Below are positions 1-5,994 of a DNA stretch of 11,958 nucleotides, in pieces. Positions within the stretch are counted from its first letter, which is position 1. Every line of letters starts with the position of its first letter. The notes beneath the pieces were generated by a model, which saw nothing but the letters and a program-made list of their open reading frames with translations, did no database searches and was not told the DNA's origin. The position numbers and the translations under genes were made by a program. Source of the stretch: Acidobacteriaceae bacterium (lineage in GTDB: Bacteria; Acidobacteriota; Terriglobia; Terriglobales; Acidobacteriaceae); the NCBI GenBank assembly GCA_030039895.1, contig JASHUR010000340.1:1-11958 (forward strand), read 5' to 3'.

Positions 1-780
1 AACGGGGCGCGCAGCGGGATTCCGGGGATTGGACCGCGGCGGTCGGAGATTATTGTGGCCGGGGCGCACGTATATGCGGGGCTGCTGGAACACTTCAAGC
101 TGCCGGGACTGCGCTACTCAGAGATGGGACTGCGTGATGGGGTTCTGGCGCAGATGCTGGCGGAGAGCGACTCGCGCACAACGGCACACCTGCAATATGA
201 GCGCGACCGCTGGGAAGCGGTGCTGGAGATATGCCGGAGGTATGGAGTTGATTTCAAACAGGCAGAGCCGGTGCGGGCACATGCGGCGCAGCTGTTTCAT
301 GATCTGGCAGGGATCCATCAGCTTCCGGAGGACTATCAGACGTGGTTAGAGGCGGCGGCCATGCTGCGGGACATTGGGAAGTACATGAACTACCAGGGAC
401 ACCACCGGCACGCGCAGTACATTGTTGCGAACTCGGAAATCTTCGGGTTTACGGCGACACAGAGAGTGGTGACTTCGGCAATCTCGCGGTATATCGGCAA
501 GAGCCGTCCAGAGCCGGAGGGACGAACGATGCGGCAGGTCCCGGTGGAAGAGCACGAACATGTGCGGCGCGCGGTGGTACTGCTGCGGCTGGCTGTGGCT
601 CTGAACCAGGACCGCGCGAGCGATGTGCTGCGAGTACGGGTGAAGGTGTTTCCGAAGCGGGTGCTGCTGGAACTGAGGCCGGGGCGCACGGGCGCTGAAC
701 TGGAGCTGTGGTCGCTGCGAAAAGAGGCGGCCTACTTCCGCGAGGTCTTTCGGCGCGAGCTCTTTGTGACCTTGGTATAG
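1..780 (+). CDS. Ppx/GppA family phosphatase, C-terminal part (5' end outside window)
   Basis: This is the 3' part of a gene for an exopolyphosphatase / pppGpp phosphatase, enzymes that release phosphate from polyphosphate or pppGpp in the cytoplasm. The frame is open from base 1, and about 259 residues are visible. The first ~45 residues match the end of the ASKHA catalytic fold: IPGIGPRRSEIIVAG, then LRYSEMGLRDGVLAQ, the usual 'RR.EII..G' and 'S..GLR.G' signatures. The HD-like helical domain follows, with VRAHAAQLFHDL, LRDIGKYMNY, HHRHAQYIVANSEIFGF and ISRYIGKSRP. Its signature reads LRDIG where HD proteins usually have HDIG, so one histidine is replaced by arginine. The catalytic N-terminus (P-loop, general base) is not in the window, so Ppx and GppA cannot be told apart. 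The last 49 bases overlap the 3' end of sixA on the other strand. Confidence 0.93.
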   Translation, partial: NGARSGIPGIGPRRSEIIVAGAHVYAGLLEHFKLPGLRYSEMGLRDGVLAQMLAESDSRTTAHLQYERDRWEAVLEICRRYGVDFKQAEPVRAHAAQLFHDLAGIHQLPEDYQTWLEAAAMLRDIGKYMNYQGHHRHAQYIVANSEIFGFTATQRVVTSAISRYIGKSRPEPEGRTMRQVPVEEHEHVRRAVVLLRLAVALNQDRASDVLRVRVKVFPKRVLLELRPGRTGAELELWSLRKEAAYFREVFRRELFVTLV

Positions 781-1292
781 ACACCGCGCAGGATACGCGG
801 GTCGACCAGCCACTGAAGAGTGCCGGGGTGGCGAGTGCAGTCGACGCGGGCGATGGCGCCTTTGCGAAGGCGGATGCGGGGCTTGTCTGAGGGACTGGCG
901 ATTCCGAGGTGGCTGTTTCCCCGCGCGCCGAAGATGGAACCGAGGAAGACGGGCAGGTTGGGGTTATGGCCGACAATGAGGACGTTCTCGTAGTCGTTGA
1001 GGCCAGCGATCAATTTTTCAAAGGCTGCGACATTTCCGCCCGGGCTGAGCGCTTCGGAAACCAGGATTTTGGCGTCGTATCCGGTTTCAGTGCCGACGAG
1101 CGAGGCGGTCTGAAGAGCGCGCTTGAGCGGGCTGGAGATGATGAGATCGAATTGGACATTGAGAGCATTGAGGTAGCTGCCAACCAGCAGACATTGCTGC
1201 TTGCCCTCTTTGTCGAGAGGACGCTTGGTGTCGATGATGGGGTTGGCGCGGCGCGTTCCGGCGCTGGCGTGGCGAAGAATGTATAAATTCAC
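732..1292 (-). CDS. sixA: Phosphohistidine phosphatase SixA
   Basis: SixA is a histidine phosphatase that removes phosphate from phosphohistidine. In E. coli it acts on the ArcB HPt domain and the nitrogen phosphotransferase system. The protein is 186 aa and cytoplasmic. The phosphate pocket is visible: the nucleophile motif LRHA (His8), LIISSPLKRALQTA around Arg58, and the second histidine in IVGHNPNLPVF (His109), in normal histidine-phosphatase order. PLDKEGKQQ after the first motif is also typical. The start is GTG (1290-1292), placing LRHA at residues 6-9 as in the family; only a weak purine stretch (GGAA) lies upstream. The basic C-terminus (KSSRRKTSRK) falls mostly in the region shared with the Ppx/GppA gene. 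Length is slightly above the E. coli protein (about 160 aa). A CAATTG dyad lies about 35 bp upstream of the start. Confidence 0.93.
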   Translation of the reverse strand: MNLYILRHASAGTRRANPIIDTKRPLDKEGKQQCLLVGSYLNALNVQFDLIISSPLKRALQTASLVGTETGYDAKILVSEALSPGGNVAAFEKLIAGLNDYENVLIVGHNPNLPVFLGSIFGARGNSHLGIASPSDKPRIRLRKGAIARVDCTRHPGTLQWLVDPRILRGVYTKVTKSSRRKTSRK

Positions 1293-1325
1293 GGGTTTTT
1301 TCCGGTTCCAGACGATCTATTAACA

Positions 1326-1340
1326 CAATTGTAACAATTG
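1326..1340. promoter_or_regulatory. CAATTG dyad upstream of sixA, possible operator
   Basis: The sequence CAATTGTAACAATTG is a near-perfect 15-bp palindrome: two CAATTG blocks around TAA, with only the central base unpaired by symmetry. It lies in the 124-bp spacer between the methyltransferase stop and the sixA start, about 34 bp upstream of the sixA GTG, in AT-rich DNA that contrasts with the G+C-rich surroundings. Placement and symmetry fit a regulator site or promoter region for sixA. I could not find a well-spaced -35/-10 pair, so function is inference. Confidence 0.3.
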
Positions 1341-1416
1341 GGCTGCTGGCGGGGTCAGCGGGGAAACGTGGCTGATTCAAAGGGTGAATTCTCGCCGATT
1401 CATGGCTCAAGGACGC

Positions 1417-2079
1417 TCAGGAGGGTTGCCACAGCTCACTGATAAGCAGGCCAAAGAGGAAGGTTCTGCGATCAAGCAGGGTGAAGCCGGTCCGGACGAG
1501 CGCGGTGGAGTGGTTGGGGAGGGCGCGGGTGCGGAGTCCGGTGATGAGGCGGAAGGCGGCATAGAGCGCAGAGACGATGGTTCTGGCGGGGAGAGCAGCG
1601 AACCCGGAGGGGATAGCGAACTCGGAGACGAGCCAAAGGGCGCCGGGCGCGAGGTGAGGGCGGATGTTCTGCGCGAGGGATTGGACCTCGCTGGTGGTGA
1701 AGCAGTCGAGGAAGAAGTGAGTGACGATGAGGTCGTAGACGCCGGAAGGGGCGAAGGTGAGGGCGTCAGCCTGGTGGATGCAGATGCGGTCGCGGGCGTG
1801 AACGGAGGCGGCGCGCGACTCGAGAAGGCGCAGCATGGCTGGGCTTTGATCGACGACATCAGCGTGGAGCGAGGAATTGGCGGTGAGAAGACGGGCAAGG
1901 AAGCGGCCGTCGCCGTCGCCGAGGACAAGAGCACGGCGCGCGGATTTGAGCTGCGGAATACGGCAGAAGCGGCACTGTTCGAGCATAGGGCCGAAGGAGA
2001 GGTATTCGAGCCAGCGATAGGGGCGTGCGATGCGGTCAAAGTTGGCGCGAGGCTTGGCTGGCTGGCTGGTGGGTGGCAT
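1417..2079 (-). CDS. Class I SAM-dependent methyltransferase
   Basis: A 220-aa cytoplasmic methyltransferase expected to transfer a methyl group from S-adenosylmethionine to an unknown small-molecule substrate. Motif I is ALVLGDGDGRF (about residues 50-60, the glycine-rich SAM loop). It is followed by ADVVDQSPAML (about 73-82, acidic residue for the SAM ribose), ADALTF (about 104), YDLIVTHFFLDCF (about 115-127, motif II region) and LAPGALWLVSEF (about 143-154). The N-terminus FDRIARPYRWLEYLSFG resembles UbiE/quinone-type methyltransferases, where FD.IA..YD is common. The ATG start overlaps the stop of the upstream membrane-protein gene in TGATG, so the two are translationally coupled and probably share a pathway. 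Substrate is not identifiable; a lipid or quinone-like prenylated compound is the inference from the neighbour. Confidence 0.85.
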   Translation of the reverse strand: MPPTSQPAKPRANFDRIARPYRWLEYLSFGPMLEQCRFCRIPQLKSARRALVLGDGDGRFLARLLTANSSLHADVVDQSPAMLRLLESRAASVHARDRICIHQADALTFAPSGVYDLIVTHFFLDCFTTSEVQSLAQNIRPHLAPGALWLVSEFAIPSGFAALPARTIVSALYAAFRLITGLRTRALPNHSTALVRTGFTLLDRRTFLFGLLISELWQPS

Positions 2080-3092
2080 CAGCGCAGGATGAGAAGCAGC
2101 AACGGGGTGAGCAGGGCAGCGTCGGCGGCGATGCGGAGGTGAAGGGCGCTGAACGGAGAGCGGTCAAGCGCGATGAAAAGAAGGGCAGCCGCGGCAGCGG
2201 CGCAGCATAGCGCGGAAGCGGAGGGGTTTGAAGACGAGAGCAGGGCAGCGGCGAGAATCGAGATCGCGGCCAAAGCAATGCTGATGCGGCGGAGATGGCG
2301 CTGTCCCCAGCGAGTGGTGCGGTCGGCGATGGCGGGACGTGAGGAGAGAATACGGAGGCGACGGGATGCGCTGCGCGGGAACTGCTCCCACAGATCGATG
2401 GCAATGCAGTTGAGCCAGCAGAGCGCTGCGAAAAGGACAGACATAAGGACGAGGATGAGTTTGTCCTGGGCCGGCGTTTGCGTGGCGGCAGGTGTGATGC
2501 GAACGATGGTGGGAACCGCGGTTGCGGAGGCGAAGACGACGGCGACGATGAGTTCCTTGGGAAACCAGCACTCGATGGCGGGGCCGCACAGATGCACGAG
2601 AAGGAAATAGGCAGCGGCGACGCTGAAGATGAGAACGTCAGCACGGCGGGCAGCTGGGAGCATGTGGAAGAGGATGAGCCAGAGGAGGAATCCGCAGACG
2701 GGAACAGCGATAGCGGAGATGGCGGCCCGGTGGCGTATGTAAAACAGATGGCGATCGCGGAGACGGGAGGGATCTGAGTGGAGACCGTCGAGGGTGCGGT
2801 CGGCGACATAGAGCAGCCAGGTTCCGGTGAAGAGCAAGGGCAGAGCGCAGGGCGAAAGCACGAGGTGGAAGGCACGGGCGAAGCAGAAGGCCCAGAGAAC
2901 AGCGACGGTCGGAGCATCGAGCGAAAGCAGGTGCCACCAGCGAACCGGGGCGAGCAGCGCCAGGCGCAGGGATGTTGCGTGGGGGAGATGGCGGACGGCG
3001 GAAGGATTTCGTTCCACTGCCGTCGGGAGGGATTGGGCAGCGGGCAGCGCGGAGGGCTGAGGCAGAGAAATGGGCTGCGATGCGAGGGCCAC
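2079..3092 (-). CDS. UbiA-like polytopic membrane protein (putative prenyltransferase)
   Basis: A 337-aa integral membrane protein with about eight hydrophobic segments after a non-membrane N-terminus of ~45 residues. UbiA-superfamily enzymes join isoprenyl chains to aromatic or other acceptors using two Asp-rich motifs. Here WLLYVADRTLDGLHSD carries Asp98 and Asp102 (DxxxD) in the first motif position, and CWLNCIAIDLWEQ carries Asn228 and Asp233 in the second. WFPKELIVAVVF and a further Asp324 helix also fit the fold. The first motif is degenerate compared with classic NDxxDxxxD, so catalysis is uncertain. The start is GTG at 3090-3092; no proper ribosome site precedes it, but TAAAAT ends six bases upstream, which would suit a leaderless message. 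Its stop overlaps the methyltransferase start by one base. An alternative is a non-enzymatic membrane protein of the same fold. Confidence 0.68.
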   Translation of the reverse strand: MALASQPISLPQPSALPAAQSLPTAVERNPSAVRHLPHATSLRLALLAPVRWWHLLSLDAPTVAVLWAFCFARAFHLVLSPCALPLLFTGTWLLYVADRTLDGLHSDPSRLRDRHLFYIRHRAAISAIAVPVCGFLLWLILFHMLPAARRADVLIFSVAAAYFLLVHLCGPAIECWFPKELIVAVVFASATAVPTIVRITPAATQTPAQDKLILVLMSVLFAALCWLNCIAIDLWEQFPRSASRRLRILSSRPAIADRTTRWGQRHLRRISIALAAISILAAALLSSSNPSASALCCAAAAAALLFIALDRSPFSALHLRIAADAALLTPLLLLILR

Positions 3093-3098
3093 GTCCTA

Positions 3099-3104
3099 AT
3101 TTTA
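3099..3104 (-). promoter_or_regulatory. Candidate -10 box giving a leaderless UbiA-like/methyltransferase mRNA
   Basis: On the minus strand TAAAAT ends six bases before the GTG start, the spacing expected if transcription begins on the start codon itself. The bases between contain AGGA, but it sits only one base from GTG, too close to work as a Shine-Dalgarno. A TTGTCA (3129-3134, minus) lies upstream, but its 24-bp spacing is too long for a standard -35, so this is a weak call. Confidence 0.25.
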
Positions 3105-3190
3105 TGGGAAGTGGCGATGAGGTCTCCATGACAATGCTGAAATTGCTCGCGGCATTCTCAGAGATGGTGTGGCCTTTTGAGAAATGAGTA

Positions 3191-3221
3191 AGGTCGCGTT
3201 CGCTGATGGTCGAGTCGACCT
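3191..3221 (+). repeat. Hairpin repeat family, copy A
   Basis: AGGTCG (3191-3196) pairs with CGACCT (3216-3221), and an inner TCG/CGA (3200-3202 / 3211-3213) closes a short loop containing CTGATGGT. It lies between the UbiA-like gene and the M28-like gene. It shares GATGGTC and the surrounding architecture with four other copies in the window, and its right half closely resembles copy B (CTGATGGTCGMGTCGAC). Confidence 0.5.
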
Positions 3222-3261
3222 GATTCTCTGGGTTCGGCGCGCACCGTCCTTGAAAAATGCT

Positions 3262-4215
3262 TCAGCGACGGCGGGGAAAGGGCCCGGAGGAGGGTAGTTC
3301 GCTGGAGTCTGATGGCCAGGGATTGTCGAGGACAACGGCATAGGTGGCCAGCCGAGAAAAGGTCTGGTAGTAAGTGTTGGGGTCGATTGAGGCGAGGGCA
3401 TCGCGGATTGAACCGGGCAGGTTTCGATCCTTCCAGGCAACGGAGTGGAGGAGCACTGCCGGGATGCTGTGGTAGCGGAATTCGCGCGTGACGTCGACTT
3501 TGAACCAGTCACCGGGGATAGCGGGCAGGGGGGCATCGACATGCTGGTAGGCCGCGGCCTGCTGAAGCTGGTGGACAAGCCAGTTTTGGCCGGGACGGTC
3601 GAATGAATCGAAGGGGCTGACATAGTACTGCACTGGGCCAAGCCCGAGACAGTCGAGTGCTACGACGCCAAGAATGTTGTTGCGCTGGCGAGGAGAAAGA
3701 GAATCAAACAGTGCTTTGGCACCGGCTTCTCCTTCGACGTCTGCGAAGAGGAAGGTGTGCGCGCGTGGAGTGGCTGCAAGAGCGTGATAGAGGAAGGGCA
3801 ACATGATCGCGCCGCTCCAGTTATCAATTACGCTTTGTCCGGCACCTTCATGAAGATAGTTCGCAATGAAGAGGATAGTTTTAGGTCCTGCGGCATTTGT
3901 TCTGGCGGCATTTGCGGAGACTGGAGCGGCAGGGAGCGTGCTGAGTAGATTGGTGCCGCCGTGGAAGGTTTGTTCGCGCAGCTCAGATTTGGGGCATTGG
4001 AGGTCAATGTATGCCTGGCGGAGTTGCGCGAGGCGAATGGGGTTTTCCTGGGGCACATGCTTCAGAAGGAAAATAACCGAGGTCCGGGACATGTTCCAGA
4101 AGACGATGCTCTTTTGATTCGGGAGAGCTGTGGGCGATCCGAGCGCAGGCTGCCGCGAGTGGGACTGGGCTGATGCGGCGGCGAGCAGCACAAGCGTGAT
4201 TACAATGGTGCGCAT
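3262..4215 (-). CDS. Secreted M28-like (zinc aminopeptidase fold) peptidase, metal site incomplete
   Basis: An exported protein of about 317 aa resembling M28 zinc aminopeptidases and glutaminyl cyclases. The chosen ATG (4213-4215) starts directly with a signal peptide, MRTIVITLVLLAAASA, likely cut before QSHS. A longer reading from ATG 4309-4311 adds 32 residues, but those are partly encoded by hairpin repeat copy B and would bury the signal peptide. Family features seen are IDNWSG (bridging Asp131), FADVEGEAG (acidic catalytic position, EGE rather than EE), VALDCLGLG (Asp188) and a late His in VLLHS (257). The usual HxD metal motif after the first strand is replaced by IANYLHEG. So the fold is supported, but two-zinc catalysis is doubtful; it may use one metal, act as a cyclase-like enzyme, or be inactive. 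Divergent from the serine hydrolase gene. Confidence 0.72.
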   Translation of the reverse strand: MRTIVITLVLLAAASAQSHSRQPALGSPTALPNQKSIVFWNMSRTSVIFLLKHVPQENPIRLAQLRQAYIDLQCPKSELREQTFHGGTNLLSTLPAAPVSANAARTNAAGPKTILFIANYLHEGAGQSVIDNWSGAIMLPFLYHALAATPRAHTFLFADVEGEAGAKALFDSLSPRQRNNILGVVALDCLGLGPVQYYVSPFDSFDRPGQNWLVHQLQQAAAYQHVDAPLPAIPGDWFKVDVTREFRYHSIPAVLLHSVAWKDRNLPGSIRDALASIDPNTYYQTFSRLATYAVVLDNPWPSDSSELPSSGPFPRRR

Positions 4216-4272
4216 CGGAGTCGGGGTTACGGCATTTCCTAGAAAACGGTGCCTTTCGCTGAGATTCCTCAG

Positions 4273-4302
4273 GGTCGCCGCTTCCTGATGGTCGCGTCGA
4301 CT
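4273..4302 (+). repeat. Hairpin repeat family, copy B
   Basis: GTCG (4274-4277) pairs with CGAC (4298-4301), and CGC (4279-4281) pairs with GCG (4294-4296), with one C/T mismatch between the blocks. The loop is TTCCTGATGGTC. It lies in the divergent spacer between the M28-like gene and the serine hydrolase gene. Its intergenic character supports the 4215 start over 4311 for the M28-like gene. Confidence 0.55.
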
Positions 4303-4361
4303 GAAAGGCATCGGTTTCTTCTTATACCATTCCCGGAAATGCTTTTGCTTATCGGAAAGCA

Positions 4362-4388
4362 GAGGATCCCGCCAACGAAGAAATCCTC
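4362..4388. promoter_or_regulatory. Inverted repeat in the divergent promoter region
   Basis: GAGGAT (4362-4367) and ATCCTC (4383-4388) are perfect inverted arms around a 15-base centre, 49 bp before the serine hydrolase ATG. The position would suit an operator shared by the two divergent genes, but 6-bp arms can occur by chance. The palindrome AACTAGTT follows at 4401-4408. No convincing -35/-10 pair was found. Confidence 0.2.
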
Positions 4389-4436
4389 CGTTCGTGCTAA
4401 AACTAGTTGATTGGAAGCACGAGGACTTTTTTTAAT

Positions 4437-5855
4437 ATGCGGTGCATTTTTTCTGCTTTATCCGTTGTGCTGTTCTGTGCGTGTACCGGGCATGCCCAGA
4501 GCGCGCTTACTGTTGACAAGATTGCTCCTGAGTTAAAGGCGAAGATGGACGCTGCGGCGGAGCAGGTGCTGGCGAAGACGGGTGTGCCGTCGGCATCAGT
4601 GGCTGTGGTGGAGCATGGAGAGATTGTTTACACGCAGGCGTACGGGAAGGCGAAGCTTGATCCTCCTGTGGCAGCGACGCCTGCGATGCGGTATTCGATC
4701 GGGTCGATCTCGAAGCAGTTTACGGCGGCGGCGATGCTGCTGTTGCAGCAGGAGGGGAAGCTTTCGATCGATGATCCCGTATCGAAGTACCTGCCGGAGC
4801 TGACGCGGGCGAACGAAGTGACGATCCGGATGCTGCTGTCGCATACGTCGGGCTACGAGGATTACTGGCCGGAGGATTATGTGATGCCTCCAATGCTGAA
4901 GGCGACGACTGCGCAGCACATTCTAGATGTGTGGGGAAAGAAGCCGCTTAATTTTGATCCGGGGACAAGGTGGCAGTACTCGAACACGAACTATGTGATT
5001 GCCGGGCGCATTGTGGAGATGGTGAGCGGCGAGCCGCTGATGAAGTTTCTGCAGCAGCATATTTTTAAGCCGCTGGATATGGAGGCGGTGTGGAACTCGG
5101 ATGCGAACCGGCTGGGTGACACGGATGCCGAGGGGTATGTGCGCTATGCGCTGGGGCCGCTACGGCCTGCTCCGAAAGAAGGCAAGGGGTGGATGTTTGC
5201 GGCGGGCGAGCTGGCAATGCCGGCGTACGACCTGGCGCAGTGGGACATCAGCATCATGGACCGGTCGCTTCTGAGCCAGAAGTCGTATGACGAGATGTTT
5301 GATCCGGTGATGCTGAAGGACGGCGAGAACTCGCACTATGCGCTGGGGTTGTTTATACGCAATTTGGGCGGGCATCTGGCGTATGAGCACTCGGGTGAGG
5401 TGTCTGGATTTGTGTCAGAGAACGTGGTGTTTCCGAATGACAAGGCCGCGATTGCGGTGCTGACGAACCAGGATGCGTCTCCAGCGGCGAGCGGGATTGC
5501 GCGGGCACTGGCTCCGATGATGCTGGGGCTGAACGAGGCGGGCTCGCCGGCGGCAGAAGCCGAGAAGCAGGCGCAAGAGATTTTTGTGGGATTGCAGCAG
5601 GGGAAGATTGACCGGTCGCTGTTCACGGCGAACTGCAATGCGTATTTCAGCAAGACTGCGATAGGGGATTTTGAGTCGAGCCTGGCACCGCTGGGCACGC
5701 CCGCGACGTTTAAGCAGGTTGCGCAGGAGCTTCGCGGCGGGATGACATTCCGCGAGTTTACGGTGACGTTTGCGAATTCGCCGCAACAGGTGCGGGTGAC
5801 GACATACACGATGCCGGATGGGAAGCTGGAGCAGTATCTGATTATTCCGAACTAG
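4437..5855 (+). CDS. Exported serine hydrolase, beta-lactamase / class C PBP-like
   Basis: A 472-aa exported hydrolase of the AmpC/EstB/D-aminopeptidase type, acting on peptides, esters or cell-wall fragments outside the cytoplasmic membrane. The signal peptide is at the N-terminus (MRCIFSALSVVLFCAC..GHA, likely cut before QS). Catalytic motifs are in order: SISK (Ser90 nucleophile, Lys93) in YSIGSISKQFTAAAML, YSN (181-183) in WQYSNTNYVIAG, and HSG (318-320) in EHSGEVSGF replacing KTG. IRMLLSHTSG is a further class signature. After about residue 355 comes a separate ~110-residue C-terminal domain, as in many environmental members. ATG 4437 is chosen because GAGGA at 4421-4425 precedes it and the signal peptide starts there; an in-frame TTG at 4407 would add ten polar residues. 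This fold does not by itself imply antibiotic resistance. Confidence 0.92.
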   Translation: MRCIFSALSVVLFCACTGHAQSALTVDKIAPELKAKMDAAAEQVLAKTGVPSASVAVVEHGEIVYTQAYGKAKLDPPVAATPAMRYSIGSISKQFTAAAMLLLQQEGKLSIDDPVSKYLPELTRANEVTIRMLLSHTSGYEDYWPEDYVMPPMLKATTAQHILDVWGKKPLNFDPGTRWQYSNTNYVIAGRIVEMVSGEPLMKFLQQHIFKPLDMEAVWNSDANRLGDTDAEGYVRYALGPLRPAPKEGKGWMFAAGELAMPAYDLAQWDISIMDRSLLSQKSYDEMFDPVMLKDGENSHYALGLFIRNLGGHLAYEHSGEVSGFVSENVVFPNDKAAIAVLTNQDASPAASGIARALAPMMLGLNEAGSPAAEAEKQAQEIFVGLQQGKIDRSLFTANCNAYFSKTAIGDFESSLAPLGTPATFKQVAQELRGGMTFREFTVTFANSPQQVRVTTYTMPDGKLEQYLIIPN

Positions 5856-5869
5856 CCGTTCAGACACAC

Positions 5870-5894
5870 GCGCCTTCGGCGCAATTCCGGAATT
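5870..5894 (+). repeat. Short hairpin plus perfect palindrome after the serine hydrolase gene
   Basis: GCGCC (5870-5874) and GGCGC (5878-5882) form a tight hairpin with a TTC loop. It is immediately followed by the perfect 12-bp palindrome AATTCCGGAATT (5883-5894). The hairpin lies 15 bp past the stop codon and could help end transcription or protect the mRNA 3' end, but no T-run follows. Confidence 0.4.
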
Positions 5895-5904
5895 ATCAGT
5901 CGTG

Positions 5905-5931
5905 TCCACTCCCGTTGGTCGTGGGAATGGA
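5905..5931 (+). repeat. Hairpin repeat family, copy C
   Basis: TCCA (5905-5908) pairs with TGGA (5928-5931), and TCCC (5910-5913) pairs with GGGA (5923-5926), with one C/A mismatch between them. The loop is GTTGGTCGT. The TCCCGTTGGTC core matches copies D and E while the outer stem differs. It lies in the spacer between two convergent genes. Confidence 0.6.
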
Positions 5932-5953
5932 TGTGTACCTGACAGACGGAAGA

Positions 5954-5981
5954 GGGAGCCAGTCCGAATGGGCTGGCTTCT
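5954..5981 (+). terminator. Probable terminator hairpin between convergent genes
   Basis: A 12-bp stem pairs 5954-5965 with 5970-5981 around a GAAT loop, with G-C and A-T pairs plus three G-T wobbles (core GAGCCAGTCC / GGGCTGGCTTC). On the plus strand it is followed by CCTTTG, a weak U-tract, and it stands between the ends of the serine hydrolase and the glycosyltransferase. It could stop transcription from both sides, though the minus-strand side lacks a T-run. Confidence 0.55.
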
Positions 5982-5994
5982 CCTTTGTCGCTTC

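Noticed and set aside
449..976. Long minus-strand open frame across the Ppx/GppA 3' end and sixA
   Set aside because: Low-complexity Pro/Ser/Ala-rich translation with no domain; a shadow of the two real genes created by their codon bias.
1385..1402. TGAAT/ATTCA stem as terminator of the methyltransferase operon
   Set aside because: Only five AT-rich pairs with an 8-base loop and no T-run; too weak to call.
1384..2142. 252-aa plus-strand open frame opposite the methyltransferase
   Set aside because: Gly/Glu/Ala-rich antisense product without motifs; the opposite strand has clear SAM-binding motifs.
2036..2917. 293-aa minus-strand frame overlapping the UbiA-like gene
   Set aside because: Ser/Pro-rich out-of-frame shadow; the true frame has regular membrane segments and the TGATG junction.
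4216..4311. N-terminal extension of the M28-like protein from ATG 4309-4311
   Set aside because: It would place 32 polar residues before a good signal peptide and is partly made of hairpin repeat copy B, although an AG-rich stretch precedes this ATG.
4407..4436. TTG start for the serine hydrolase
   Set aside because: The ATG at 4437 has GAGGA upstream and opens directly on the signal peptide; TTG only adds ten polar residues.
4437..5855. Antibiotic-resistance beta-lactamase
   Set aside because: Motifs SISK, YSN and HSG define the broad class C/serine hydrolase superfamily; many members are esterases or peptidases, and no resistance context is present.
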